A DNA stretch of 64,000 nt from Gloeobacter morelensis MG652769 (lineage in GTDB: Bacteria; Cyanobacteriota; Cyanobacteriia; Gloeobacterales; Gloeobacteraceae), in contig NZ_CP063845.1 in the NCBI RefSeq assembly GCF_021018745.1, forward strand, positions 3,286,001-3,350,000, read 5' to 3'. The notes beneath the pieces were generated by a model. The model had not been told where the DNA came from and ran no database searches. It saw only the letters and a list, made by a program, of their open reading frames with translations. The position numbers and the translations under genes were made by a program. Shown piece by piece: positions 27,478-36,093 of the stretch (the first letter of the stretch is position 1; the number at the start of each line of letters is the position of its first letter).

Positions 27478-28481
27478 AGCGAATCCTCAGAAGCAAAACA
27501 GGCCCAGGCGCGGGCATCGACTAGATCCCGGTGGTTGGCGGGGGAGGTGTGGGGCTTGTTGGTGGGTATGTTCACCGCCAACCAGTCGTTGTTGGGGGTG
27601 AGGGTGCTGGTGGAGCGCCTGAGCCCCAGGGCGCGGAAGTTGGTGGTGATGCTCTCGTAGCTGCCGTCCTGGCGGTGGACCACCCCTTTGAGCCGCTCGG
27701 CGGGGGTCTGCCAACCCTCCTGGGCGATCCAGTCCACGGCCGAGTAACGGGTGGTGCTCTCGGTGGTCACAGCGACGGTGTCCACCGGCGAAGCGAGAAA
27801 GCAGACCCCCTCCGTGGGGTAATCGTGGGCAATGTATCCGGCGTGTCCTCCTCCCTGGCTGCTGCCGCCCAGGCGCATCGCCTGCCAATCGATAGCGGCG
27901 CCGCGGATGGCCTGCGGCATGACCACCCCATCGGGCATGTTCGCTTTGAGGTAGGCCACCAGGGCTGAGAGGCGGTGCATAATGCTCTGCTCAGGGGGAA
28001 TTTCCACTGCCGCCGAGACCGGTGAGCCGTAGATAATTTCTTGCCGGGCCGGGCCGTAACATTCACCGTCGTTGCCGCACAGATCGGCGACCGCCACATC
28101 GTTGGGATAGGCAAGCTGCAGGACCACAAAGCCCTGGGCGATCCCCTCCTCGACGATCGAAAGGCTGGGAAGGCTCTGGCTGACCGGGTCGTAGGGCTTG
28201 CCGTTGGTGCCCATCAAGTAGAAAAACACCCCCCGGGCGGCGGCGATGTCCGTGGGCAGACCGACGACGTGGTAGCCGTAACCCAGGTTGGTGGTGCCCC
28301 GATCGGCAACCTCGGGATCGGTGAGACTGGGCTGAATGACACAGACCACCCCGGCGGCGGTGTCGTGTTGGGCGTGCGCCCCGCTCGGGCACAGGGCGGT
28401 AGCAGCCTGAGCCGACATAGACTGCAGCGAGCATGCCAGAACGGCTCCGACCAGCGATGCGAAGCATGTGCGGATATTCAT
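27474..28481 (-). CDS. Exported GxSxG hydrolase-like protein (paralogue A)
   Basis: A 335-residue exported protein and the first gene of the sulfatase operon. The signal peptide ends near SAQA (residue 26). RLGGSSQGGGHAGYIAHD provides a GxSxG elbow with candidate Ser208. The Cys pair DLCGNDGECYG and terminal WACF match paralogue B at 22090-23091. The frame is open upstream to 28565, but ATG at 28481 is chosen because CAGGAG sits seven bases before it and the signal peptide starts there. The stop overlaps the sulfatase A start by four bases. The pairing hydrolase-then-sulfatase implies joint action, perhaps on a substituted polysaccharide or an ester-bearing glycan. Function is inferred. Confidence 0.72.
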   Translation of the reverse strand: MNIRTCFASLVGAVLACSLQSMSAQAATALCPSGAHAQHDTAAGVVCVIQPSLTDPEVADRGTTNLGYGYHVVGLPTDIAAARGVFFYLMGTNGKPYDPVSQSLPSLSIVEEGIAQGFVVLQLAYPNDVAVADLCGNDGECYGPARQEIIYGSPVSAAVEIPPEQSIMHRLSALVAYLKANMPDGVVMPQAIRGAAIDWQAMRLGGSSQGGGHAGYIAHDYPTEGVCFLASPVDTVAVTTESTTRYSAVDWIAQEGWQTPAERLKGVVHRQDGSYESITTNFRALGLRRSTSTLTPNNDWLAVNIPTNKPHTSPANHRDLVDARAWACFASEDSL

Positions 28482-28755
28482 AGTCGAACTCCTGAGAACC
28501 GGCAAAAACGGGTCGTAGGTTGCGGCTGTGACAGACCAAGCCAAGCGAATCCGCCCGCTTCCCAACCAAGGGGACGCAGTAAAATGCGAACCTAGAGCAC
28601 ACCCATACCGGCCGTGCGGGCTTCAGCCGCAATCGACCACAACGTGGGTGCAGGGCAGGGAAGACCGAGATTACGCAAACCGTCAGGTCTCAACCTGCGA
28701 ATATCACAGTCGCTCGAAAACCATAGAACTGCTGGTAGTACCTGGCAACGGCACT

Positions 28756-28789
28756 GCGCTGCCTGCCCTAAACTTTGGGCAGGCGGCGC
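28756..28789. other. Strong hairpin in intergenic region
   Basis: Arms GCGCTGCCTGCCC and GGGCAGGCGGCGC (one G-T pair) enclose an 8-base loop TAAACTTT. Only a TTT follows on the plus strand, so it is not a textbook terminator. It may be part of a structured RNA or a relic of a mobile element. Confidence 0.5.
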
Positions 28790-28884
28790 TTTCCAGGGAA
28801 AAAACTCTTTGCGTTCGGTGCAGCCGAACTGCAACGGAACCAAAAACACAGATCTTTGTACATGATGCGTTACTCACAAACGTG

Positions 28885-29443
28885 GAAGGGAATAAACTGG
28901 GGAAACCGAAACCGCCTGGGGACTTCTCTCACTTATAGGTTGATGCATAACCGGCTATGCAGCTAGCGTCTAAACGCTTAGGAACAAAGACGGATAGCCA
29001 TCGACCCCCGGGTGGTTTTTGCACCGACCGTCTGAAGCCTGTCTTTGTACAAAACAACAAGACCAAAGAGTTGCATGAATTTTGGGACAAGCAGCAGGTG
29101 ATGCGATATTTCCAATCGCACGGGCGAGTGCAGCAGCGACGGGCGACTGCAGATTGCAGTCTATAAACCGGCGCTTTCAAGTTTGATCAAAAAATGTCAA
29201 ATCCAAAATCTCAGCTGCATCGCCGATGGTCAGAACGGCCGGATGCAGGCGGCATCGACGGCGCTCCGCTTCAATCGCCGCTGAGCCGTGCTGTGCTCAC
29301 CAATCCTGGGCGGCCGGAACACTGAGGGCAAACTGTTTTGCATGGTATTGACCTGTGAACTAGGAAGGGAAACAAAACCGAAACTCGAAACCTACCCTTA
29401 ACCTCTTCAACCTATAGTAGACACCCCAAATCGACTATGCAGC
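28885..29443. repeat. Degenerate direct repeat bracketing about 480 bp
   Basis: Two stretches, about 28885-28965 and 29363-29443, share in the same order the blocks GGAAGGGAA, AACCGAAAC, ATAG and CTATGCAGCT, with spacing differences between blocks. The repeated unit is roughly 80-90 bp, with copies about 480 bp apart. This could be decayed ends of an inserted element or two copies of an unknown regulatory or RNA unit. Confidence 0.4.
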
Positions 29444-29509
29444 TGTTTAGTAAAGTGATGTTTTGATAATGTCAGCCCATCTGAATAAATGGGCGCAAGC
29501 ATGGACCTT

Positions 29510-29533
29510 ATTCTGTTTTTTCTGAAACAGAAT
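29510..29533. other. Inverted repeat downstream of ftsX
   Basis: Perfect 9-bp arms ATTCTGTTT and AAACAGAAT around a 6-base loop, 20 bases past the ftsX stop on the minus strand. There is no T-run on the minus strand after it, so a terminator role for ftsX is possible but weak. Confidence 0.4.
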
Positions 29534-29553
29534 GCAAACCGCTACGTGGTCTT

Positions 29554-30435
29554 TCAACGGATAGCCCGACGCACGGCAATCAGACTGCCGAGCATACCCA
29601 GGGCGATGCCCACGCCGAGCAAGATGAGCGGCAGGGTGAACGCAGCGCGCTCCGAGGGCTGCCATTGCAAAAACGGCAGCAGTTCGAGCTGTTTTTGGGC
29701 GACAACACGGCTGGTGGCTTCGATCAACCCCCAGGCGATCAGCGCTCCGGCCACTCCGAAGGCGAGCCCTTCGAGGATGAACGGCATCGAGATGCGCAGA
29801 GGGGTGGCCCCCACCAGCTGCATCACTTCGATTTCTTTGCGCCGCGACTGGACGATAAGCCGGATGGTCGAAGTGATCACCGCCACAGTCGCCACCCCCA
29901 GAACGGCGGTGAGGGCAAGCCCCATCCAGCGCATCGCCTGCTGGATCTGATCGAGCCTCTGGGCCGCCTCGGAGCCGTAGCTCACCTCCTCCACCCCTTC
30001 GATCTGCTGGATCTGGGCGGCCAGGGGCGCCACCGCCTCCGGCTGGGCGATGCGCACCCGCAGGCTGTCGACCAGCGGGTTGCCCCCCAGGCTTTCGCCC
30101 GGATCGCTTCGCACTCCGAGGTCTTTTTTGAGGGCCGCCCAGGCCTGCTCCTTCGAGACGCTTTTGATTTCGTCGACACCCACCAGCGTGCGCAAATCCG
30201 GCTCCACGGCAGCAGCGCGCACACCGGGATCCAAGTAAATCGAGATTTCCAGGCGGCTGCCCAGATCGGAGACCGCGTCCTGCAACTGCCAGGAGGCCCG
30301 CAATCCCAGCCCCAACAAAAACAGCAGCACCGCCAGGGTGCTCACGGCGGACCAGATCATCCAGAGGTTGCGCCGCAGGCCGGTAAACGCCTCGCGCAAC
30401 AGATAATCCACCTGGGTAGTGACGCGCTGGATCAT
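29554..30435 (-). CDS. ftsX: Cell-division ABC transporter permease FtsX
   Basis: A 293-residue FtsX. The layout is classic: a cytoplasmic N-terminus ([16 protein letters not shown]), TM1 (residues 20-45), a periplasmic loop (about 46-165, [19 protein letters not shown]) and three C-terminal helices with [21 protein letters not shown] after TM2. With FtsE it couples ATP hydrolysis to activation of septal peptidoglycan hydrolases. The start is placed at ATG 30435. An open extension to 30546 overlaps ftsE and lacks family character. The gene begins 13 bases after the ftsE stop, so it is cotranscribed with it. Confidence 0.92.
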   Translation of the reverse strand: MIQRVTTQVDYLLREAFTGLRRNLWMIWSAVSTLAVLLFLLGLGLRASWQLQDAVSDLGSRLEISIYLDPGVRAAAVEPDLRTLVGVDEIKSVSKEQAWAALKKDLGVRSDPGESLGGNPLVDSLRVRIAQPEAVAPLAAQIQQIEGVEEVSYGSEAAQRLDQIQQAMRWMGLALTAVLGVATVAVITSTIRLIVQSRRKEIEVMQLVGATPLRISMPFILEGLAFGVAGALIAWGLIEATSRVVAQKQLELLPFLQWQPSERAAFTLPLILLGVGIALGMLGSLIAVRRAIR

Positions 30436-30448
30436 GGTGTGGGGACGT

Positions 30449-31177
30449 TCAGGTGAGCACCGGCAGTTCCCGCAGGATGCCGGCTTCGAGGCGGACGACA
30501 CGGCGGGCAAAGGCCTCGACGAGTTGTTCGTTGTGGCAGGTGACAATCACCGTGACGCCCAGATCGTGCAGGCGCTTGAGAATCTGCAGCACCGACCAGG
30601 CGTTGTGGGCGTCCAGGTTGCCGGTGGGTTCGTCCGCGAGCAACAGCGGCGGCGTGTGCACCACCGCCCGGGCGATGCTCACCCGCTGCTGCTCGCCTCC
30701 CGAAAGCTGGTCCGGAAAGCAGGCGGCCTTGGGGGCGAGGCCCACCATGCGCAAAGTCGGTCCTACCCGCCGCTGGATCTCAGCCCGGCTCGCGCCCTGG
30801 GCGTGCAGGACGACGGCGACATTCTCCTCGACGGTTTTGGTGGGGATCAGTTGATAGTCCTGAAAGACGACGCCGATGCGGCGGCGCAGGTGGGCAAGCG
30901 CCCGACCGCGCAGGCGATGGAAGAGATTGCCCTCGATTTCGACCTGGCCCTCGGTGGGCGCCTCGGCCCCGTAGAGCAATTTGAGCAGCGTCGATTTGCC
31001 CGCCCCGGACGGGCCGGTGATAAACAAAAAATCGCCTTTGCGGATCTGGAGATTGACACTGTGCAGACCGCGGCAGCCGTTGGGATAGACTTTGCTGACA
31101 TTGTGCAAACAGGCGATCGCCTCGCCGACAAACCCGGTGCCGTCTGCCTCGGTTGGGGTGGATGGCAAGTCGAACAT
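30449..31177 (-). CDS. ftsE: Cell-division ABC transporter ATP-binding protein FtsE
   Basis: A 242-residue ABC ATPase. Walker A is GPSGAGKST, the signature [14 protein letters not shown], Walker [13 protein letters not shown], and the switch histidine is in [26 protein letters not shown] and [16 protein letters not shown] are typical FtsE phrases. The start at ATG 31177 has GAGGAG ten bases upstream. It overlaps the stop of the upstream glycosyltransferase by one base (TGATG), so translation is coupled. Together with ftsX downstream it forms the FtsEX complex at the division site. Confidence 0.93.
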   Translation of the reverse strand: MFDLPSTPTEADGTGFVGEAIACLHNVSKVYPNGCRGLHSVNLQIRKGDFLFITGPSGAGKSTLLKLLYGAEAPTEGQVEIEGNLFHRLRGRALAHLRRRIGVVFQDYQLIPTKTVEENVAVVLHAQGASRAEIQRRVGPTLRMVGLAPKAACFPDQLSGGEQQRVSIARAVVHTPPLLLADEPTGNLDAHNAWSVLQILKRLHDLGVTVIVTCHNEQLVEAFARRVVRLEAGILRELPVLT

Positions 31178-31902
31178 CAACGGCCCACTCCTCTTAAGAT
31201 GGCCAGGGCGAACCTGGGCAAGGCCAGCATGCGTTTGGCCCGCCAGGGTTCGCGGTACAGGCGATAGAGCCACTCCAGATAGTTCTCGCGCAGCCAGCGG
31301 GGGGCGCGCTCTTTGCTCCCCGACCAGATGTCGAAGCTGCCCCCGACGCCGACAAAGACCACGTTGGTCAGCCGCCTGCGGGCCCGCTCAATCCAGTACT
31401 CCTGCTTGGGCACTCCCAGTCCGGCCAACACCAGCTGCGGCCGGCTGTGGGCGATGCCTTCGAGGAGCGCCGATTCTTCGTCCGGACCAAAAAATCCGTC
31501 GCGCGCCCCTGCCACCACCAGGCCCGGGTACTGCCGCCGCCAGCCCTCTCCGACCGCCTCGGCCACCCCAGGAGCCGCGCCCAGCAAAAAGATGCGGGTG
31601 TGTCGGGGAGCCAATTGCTGGAGGGCCGATTCGACCAGGTCGATGCCCGCGCAGCGGCGTACCCGGCGTCCAACCCGCTGCAAAGCCCAGACCACCCCTG
31701 CCCCGTCGGGCACCACCAGGTCAGCCCGGCGAATCAAACGGGCCAGACGCTCCTCGCGCTGGGCGAGCATCGCCATCTCGGCGTTGAGGGTAATCACATA
31801 GCCCCCCTGGCCCGCTTCCACCAGTTCGACGAGCGCATGGGTATAATCTGCGGACAGGTGTACAGGCAGATCCAAAATTGGTGCGGTGGGTAAAGCAGTC
31901 AC
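31177..31902 (-). CDS. WecG/TagA/CpsF family glycosyltransferase
   Basis: A 241-residue protein of the GT26 (WecG/TagA/CpsF) family. The conserved phrases are VITLNAEMAMLAQRE, ADLVVPDGAGVVWALQ, FLLGAAPGVAE and LGVPKQEYWIE, plus the C-terminal WLYRLYREPWRAKRM. The family transfers UDP-linked N-acetylmannosaminuronic acid or N-acetylmannosamine to lipid carriers in teichoic acid, enterobacterial common antigen or capsule synthesis. The start is GTG at 31902. Its stop overlaps the ftsE start by one base, so surface-polysaccharide synthesis and FtsEX are expressed together. The exact sugar is not readable from sequence. Confidence 0.88.
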   Translation of the reverse strand: MTALPTAPILDLPVHLSADYTHALVELVEAGQGGYVITLNAEMAMLAQREERLARLIRRADLVVPDGAGVVWALQRVGRRVRRCAGIDLVESALQQLAPRHTRIFLLGAAPGVAEAVGEGWRRQYPGLVVAGARDGFFGPDEESALLEGIAHSRPQLVLAGLGVPKQEYWIERARRRLTNVVFVGVGGSFDIWSGSKERAPRWLRENYLEWLYRLYREPWRAKRMLALPRFALAILRGVGR

Positions 31903-32040
31903 GAAAGGTCCAGATGACCAAGATCATGACAATCTAACCACTCCGCCCCCCCGCTTGGCAACCGCAACGGCAGTCTGCTACAGCTTGACACCGCTCAGGG
32001 GACGGTCACACCGCCCAAAAAACACCTGCCGCGCTGCTCT

Positions 32041-32571
32041 CTACCTGCCCCAGCGATCGAGCAGATGCAGAATTTTTTCGACCACCCGGCCGAGGGCCTC
32101 GAGGCGGGGAGAGTATGCGCGATTGTCTTCTTCGAGCAGCACCGCCTCACCCTGGCGCACCCAGAGCACCGCGCCGCGGCCAGGGGTCCAGGCGAGCCAA
32201 TCGCGCACCCGGCTTGGCGAACACAGGATCTCGTGCAAGATCACCAGGTCGAACTGTTCGCAGCGCTGCAGGGCTTCGAGCTGGTGCAGGCCGTCCGCAA
32301 TCGAGCTTGCCTGCACCCGCCGGTTGCGTCCGGAGCCGGTGAGCAATTGCCAGGCCGCCGTGTGGCTGCCGCCGTCGACCACCGCACAGTTCCAGCCTGC
32401 GCGGTTCAATTCGCTGACCAGCCGCAGCAGGCGCGAGCGGGGGGTGCGCAAAGACCAGCGGCGCAAAAACACGTCGAGCAACAACTGCGGCGAGCGCTCC
32501 GGCAAAACAACCGGGGCGGCGGGTGCGACAACGGGCAACGGGCGGAGTGCTACCATCGGCTTGCAGGCCAT
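32041..32571 (-). CDS. Unknown protein, 176 residues
   Basis: The family is not recognised. The sequence begins with a Pro/Val-rich segment (VALRPLPVVAPAAPVVLPE), followed by a basic helix (RSRLLRLVSELNRAGWNCAVVDGG) that looks like the first helix and strand of a Rossmann-type domain. Later segments VQASSIADGLHQLEAL and DLVILHEILCS suggest an alternating alpha/beta fold. No signal peptide or membrane helix is evident. It could be a divergent P-loop or RecA-like accessory protein, but no Walker motif is visible. It lies between the glycosyltransferase (137 bp away) and ndhE on the same strand. The alternative start at ATG 32556 removes five residues. Confidence 0.55.
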   Translation of the reverse strand: MACKPMVALRPLPVVAPAAPVVLPERSPQLLLDVFLRRWSLRTPRSRLLRLVSELNRAGWNCAVVDGGSHTAAWQLLTGSGRNRRVQASSIADGLHQLEALQRCEQFDLVILHEILCSPSRVRDWLAWTPGRGAVLWVRQGEAVLLEEDNRAYSPRLEALGRVVEKILHLLDRWGR

Positions 32572-32624
32572 GAACGACTGTCCATATCCTACACGCGACT
32601 GGGACGCTTGTCCAGGTTTTTAGT

Positions 32625-32933
32625 TCACCACTTGAGCAAATTGAAGTTTTCCATGTCGATAGTGTCGCGGTTGCGGTAGATGGCGAGCACGATGGCCAGT
32701 CCCACCGCCGCTTCCGCCGCCGCCACGGTGATCACGAATATGGCGAACACTTGGCCGCGGATGTTGTTGGGATCGAGAAAGTTCGAAAAGGCAATGAGGT
32801 TGATGTTGACGGCGTTGAGCAACAGCTCGATGGACATGAGCACCCGCACGGCGTTGCGGGAGGTGACCAGGCCGTAGAAGCCGATGCAGAACAAGGCGGC
32901 GCCGACGAGCAAAAAGGCGTTGAGGCTGGGCAT
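32625..32933 (-). CDS. ndhE: NDH-1 subunit NdhE (NuoK)
   Basis: A 102-residue membrane subunit with three hydrophobic helices. [24 protein letters not shown] holds the conserved Glu of TM2 and the Asn-rich end, and [20 protein letters not shown] holds the second membrane Glu, both important for proton translocation in NuoK. ATG at 32933 is used; the open frame continues upstream inside ndhG but is not homologous. It is 16 bases after the ndhG stop. In cyanobacteria it forms part of the ferredoxin-dependent photosynthetic NDH-1 complex. Confidence 0.95.
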   Translation of the reverse strand: MPSLNAFLLVGAALFCIGFYGLVTSRNAVRVLMSIELLLNAVNINLIAFSNFLDPNNIRGQVFAIFVITVAAAEAAVGLAIVLAIYRNRDTIDMENFNLLKW

Positions 32934-32949
32934 GGCGGGCGGTGTCTCC

Positions 32950-33543
32950 TTAGCGGCGGCCGGTGGGGGTGGTGTCGACCTCTTCGCGGGGACGCTCCGG
33001 CAGGGCGAGGGGCTCGGGTTCTCCCTCGACGCGGTCGGGAAGGTACTCGCGCTGGGCGAGGATGATGGCACCGACCATGGCCAGCAGCAGCAGCACCGAG
33101 GCCACTTCAAAGGGCAGCAAAAATTCGCTGAAAAAGCGCTTGCCGATCTCGACGACGGTGTTCATCGCCACCGGCTCCTGGATCTGCCAGGGAACCTGGA
33201 AGATGCAGACGGCCAAAAGTGCAAACAGTCCCGCGCAGACCAGACCGGTCACGGCGTTGCGCGGCGAGAAGGCCGGCCGGTCGGTGGGGATGCGCTTGTT
33301 GACCAGCATGATCGCAAACAAGATGAGCACATTGACCGCGCCGACGTAAATCAAAATCTGGGCGGCGGCGACAAAATCGGCGTTGAGCAGCACGTAGAGC
33401 CCGGCAGCACCAATAAAGACCAGGCCCAACAAAAAGGCGGAGTGGACCATGCTGCGCAGGAGCACCACCCCCGCCGCCCCACCGAGCACGATGGCGGTGA
33501 GGATGACAAACGAAACCAGTTGAACCCCTTCAGAAAATGTCAC
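32950..33543 (-). CDS. ndhG: NDH-1 subunit NdhG (NuoJ)
   Basis: A 197-residue membrane subunit with five predicted helices. [40 protein letters not shown] is the typical NuoJ TM2-TM3 region containing the pi-bulge helix; it is written here in family order, residues about 41-80. The C-terminal tail ([17 protein letters not shown]) is hydrophilic and acidic. Its start overlaps the ndhI stop by four bases, so translation is coupled. It belongs to the proton-pumping membrane arm. Confidence 0.94.
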   Translation of the reverse strand: MTFSEGVQLVSFVILTAIVLGGAAGVVLLRSMVHSAFLLGLVFIGAAGLYVLLNADFVAAAQILIYVGAVNVLILFAIMLVNKRIPTDRPAFSPRNAVTGLVCAGLFALLAVCIFQVPWQIQEPVAMNTVVEIGKRFFSEFLLPFEVASVLLLLAMVGAIILAQREYLPDRVEGEPEPLALPERPREEVDTTPTGRR

Positions 33544-34181
33544 TCGCCCTCCTTCTTGGCGTCGGTGCCGCTACTCTGGTCGGCCGGGCGCAACCGGGCG
33601 ACGATCTCCTCGGGCAATTCTCCGGCGCGGCGGCTACCGGGATCCTCAAGGTGGCCGTCCATGACTCCCTTGGGCAGGTAGGCCAGTTCGCGAATCGGGC
33701 GCACCACCGGGTCGTCGGTGACCCGGGTGGGCAGCCGTCCGAGGGCGACATCGTCGTAGTTGAGTTCGTGGCGGTCGTAGACCGAAAGCTCGTATTCCTC
33801 GGTCATCGACAGGCAACTGGTGGGGCAGTACTCGACACAGTTGCCGCAAAAGATGCAGACGCCAAAATCGATCGAATAGGAGTTGAGCTCTTTTTTCTTG
33901 GTCTCTTTGTTGAACTCGTAATCGACCACGGGCAGGTTAATCGGGCAGACGCGCACGCACACTTCGCAAGAAATGCACTTGGGCCGCTCGAAGTGGATGC
34001 GCCCGCGAAAGCGCTCCGACGGGATGAGCTTTTCGTATGGGTACTGGACGGTGACCGGTTTTCGGCGCATGTGGTCGAAGACGACCCCCATGCCCTGACC
34101 GATATACTTGGCCGACTCCAGCACATCCCTGGCATAGCCACCAACTTTTTCCAGGAACTTTACCATTGCTAATATGCTCAT
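33540..34181 (-). CDS. ndhI: NDH-1 subunit NdhI (two [4Fe-4S] ferredoxin-like)
   Basis: A 213-residue iron-sulfur subunit. Two cluster motifs are visible: [12 protein letters not shown] and [12 protein letters not shown], each C-x2-C-x2-C-x3-[20 protein letters not shown] precedes them, as in NdhI of plants and cyanobacteria. The C-terminal 60 residues ([15 protein letters not shown] and a charged tail) are longer than in bacterial NuoI. It links the peripheral arm to the membrane arm. It is the first gene of the run ndhI-ndhG-ndhE. ndhA, which normally precedes ndhI in cyanobacteria, is not adjacent: the upstream neighbour is the divergent PrsW gene. Confidence 0.95.
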   Translation of the reverse strand: MSILAMVKFLEKVGGYARDVLESAKYIGQGMGVVFDHMRRKPVTVQYPYEKLIPSERFRGRIHFERPKCISCEVCVRVCPINLPVVDYEFNKETKKKELNSYSIDFGVCIFCGNCVEYCPTSCLSMTEEYELSVYDRHELNYDDVALGRLPTRVTDDPVVRPIRELAYLPKGVMDGHLEDPGSRRAGELPEEIVARLRPADQSSGTDAKKEGE

Positions 34182-34299
34182 TCGAGATCACGCTTCATTT
34201 TAAGATCATTCGTTTACACAGGCCAGAAGCCCGCGCGCGGGGGAGCGGCTGACTGCCCCGCGGGCGAGCGCCTAAGATGAAAGCAGGGAGTACAAATCG

Positions 34300-36090
34300 A
34301 TGACTTTCGCGGTGCCCAACTTCTTGCTGATCGCAGCCGCCATCGCCCCAGCCCTGTTTTTGCTGGCTCTGCTCGCCCTGCTTCCCAAGAGCGTCACGCG
34401 CTGGGCGGCGCCGCGCCCGCTGTGGACCGTGGCCATCGCCACCCTCACCGGGGTGGGTTCGGCGTTTATCGCCCTGCCGGTCGAGATGCTGCTCACCTCC
34501 ACCCCCTGGAGGATCACCAACCTCGGGGTGCTCGCGGTGTTTGCCCTGGTGGCGGCGGGGCTTGCGGAGGAGGGGGCCAAATATCTGGTCGTGCGCTTTT
34601 ACAGCTGGCGGCTTGCGACATTTCGCGAGCGCTACGACGGTCTGCTCTACTGCGGGGCGGTCGGTCTCGGTTTCGGTGCGCTCGAAAATATCTTCTACGT
34701 CAGCGAAGGGGGCCTGGAGACCGCGATGGTGCGCGCCCTCACCGCCGTCCCCTTCCACGGCATGCTCGGGCTGGTGATGGGCTATTTTTTGGGCCGGGCC
34801 AAGGTGCGGCAACTGGCTGGAGAGCGCTGGGGCGGCCTGCACGTGCAGGGGCTCTTCTGGGCGGTGCTGTTCCATGGGCTCTACGACTTTTTTGCCTTTC
34901 AGGCAAGCCAGATAGCCCTGGTGCTGTTGAATGGCCTGCTGGTGGTCATGGCCATCTGGTGCCTGCGGGCGGTGATTTCTACGCGCGCGCTCTCCCCGAG
35001 TTGGGGTGGGTGCGAACCGGCGGCTCCCAGCCCCTTCGTGCCGCCCCCGGCCGTGGCGCGCAATCCGGTGCTGGCGGGGATCTTAGGTCTGATTCCGGGC
35101 CTGGGTCAGTTCTATAACCGTGAGGGGCAGAAGGGCCTTTTTTTGTTGGCGGCCGGGATCATGAACCTGGTGCTGCTCGCTTCGGTATGGCTGCTTTTGA
35201 ATGCTCCCCAGGCTGCGATCGAGGCGCTGTTTGTGCTGGCCGGTTTGAGTCTCGCCATCAAGCCGGAGCAGTTTATCCAGACGCTCGCGGCGGCACCGGT
35301 GCTGCAGATTTTGCTTGCCCTCAACGCCGTCTTTTGTCTTTTGAGTGCTTTTGACGCCTACCGCGCCGCCCGCTCGGGCCGATTCGACTATCTCGAAGCA
35401 CCAGAAAAGCGCATCCGCTTTTTGCAAACATTTAGTGCTTCCTACGTCGGCCACGTGCTGTTGCTGTTTTTTGCGGTCCTGGTGCCGGTGATCGCCGGGG
35501 GTGGCCCCAAGGGCCAGGGGGAGCAGCCGGGGCAAATCGGCACCATCGAATTTGACCTGGTGACCACGCCCAAAAAACTCGACGGCTTCAGCGGCAAACC
35601 CGAGGGCACCGCCAAGGGGACCGCCAAGAAAAACGCCCCCAAAGTGGTCGCCCAAAAAAGCGCCCCGGTTCCCGTGCCGGGTCCGCAAGCGCCCAAGGCC
35701 CAGGAGGCGCAGGAGGCCAGGGGGCTGCCGCGCTCCTACAACGAATATTTGTCCTGGAAGATCCGCCGCTACCACGACCTCTACTTCGACCGGGTGGGCA
35801 CCGGTCAGTACACGGTGGTACAGTACGAGATCGACTCGGTGGGCAACGTCACCAACGTCCAGGTGCTCTACGACCACACCACCGCCCCCGGCGATGTGGC
35901 GGAACTGGCCGCCGAGACCGTCCGCCGCCTCGACCCGGCTTTGCCTTTGCCCGCGGGCATCCGCTCGGTGACGATCACCGAACTATTCTGGGACGGTTCG
36001 CCCATCGGCTCGCCCGGCTCCCTTGAGCAGCGCCTGAGCGAACTGCCCGACGGGCGCGAGGTGCTGCCGTACCCGCCCGAGCAGTCCTAG
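34300..36090 (+). CDS. PrsW-type intramembrane protease fused to TM2-like and TonB-C-like domains
   Basis: A 596-residue polytopic protein. Residues 1-240 match the PrsW/CPBP-type protease core: Glu90-Glu91 in AEEGAKY, ALENIFY near 130, His153 in PFHGMLG and FHGLYDFF with His192, all conserved active-site positions. Next comes a TM2-like segment (about 255-300) with GLIPGLGQFYN, then four or so more helices. After a Lys/Pro/Ala-rich linker (about 400-480) a C-terminal domain (about 490-590) resembles TonB-C (YEIDSVGNVTNVQVLYDHTT). The PrsW family cleaves membrane anti-sigma factors in Bacillus. The fusion suggests a regulated protease reaching the periplasm. It converges with nth, the stops lying three bases apart. 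Confidence 0.78.
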   Translation: MTFAVPNFLLIAAAIAPALFLLALLALLPKSVTRWAAPRPLWTVAIATLTGVGSAFIALPVEMLLTSTPWRITNLGVLAVFALVAAGLAEEGAKYLVVRFYSWRLATFRERYDGLLYCGAVGLGFGALENIFYVSEGGLETAMVRALTAVPFHGMLGLVMGYFLGRAKVRQLAGERWGGLHVQGLFWAVLFHGLYDFFAFQASQIALVLLNGLLVVMAIWCLRAVISTRALSPSWGGCEPAAPSPFVPPPAVARNPVLAGILGLIPGLGQFYNREGQKGLFLLAAGIMNLVLLASVWLLLNAPQAAIEALFVLAGLSLAIKPEQFIQTLAAAPVLQILLALNAVFCLLSAFDAYRAARSGRFDYLEAPEKRIRFLQTFSASYVGHVLLLFFAVLVPVIAGGGPKGQGEQPGQIGTIEFDLVTTPKKLDGFSGKPEGTAKGTAKKNAPKVVAQKSAPVPVPGPQAPKAQEAQEARGLPRSYNEYLSWKIRRYHDLYFDRVGTGQYTVVQYEIDSVGNVTNVQVLYDHTTAPGDVAELAAETVRRLDPALPLPAGIRSVTITELFWDGSPIGSPGSLEQRLSELPDGREVLPYPPEQS

Positions 36091-36093
36091 CGA

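Larger units (their letters stand above)
28482..29553. other. About 1 kb without a convincing gene
   Basis: Between the sulfatase operon start and the ftsX stop there is no open frame with recognisable protein character. The stretch becomes less GC-rich toward its right end. It should contain the promoter of the sulfatase operon near 28490-28600. It also holds a 13-bp-stem hairpin (28756-28789), a small hairpin GTTCGG/CCGAAC near 28812-28828, a degenerate direct repeat (about 28885-28965 and 29363-29443), and hairpins at 29474-29493 and 29510-29533. Open frames such as 28528-28938 and 28957-29166 (plus strand) show no family resemblance. Confidence 0.6.

Noticed and set aside
28528-28938. 136-residue plus-strand open frame in the 1-kb gap
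   Set aside because: No recognisable domain, overlaps a strong hairpin and the operon promoter region.
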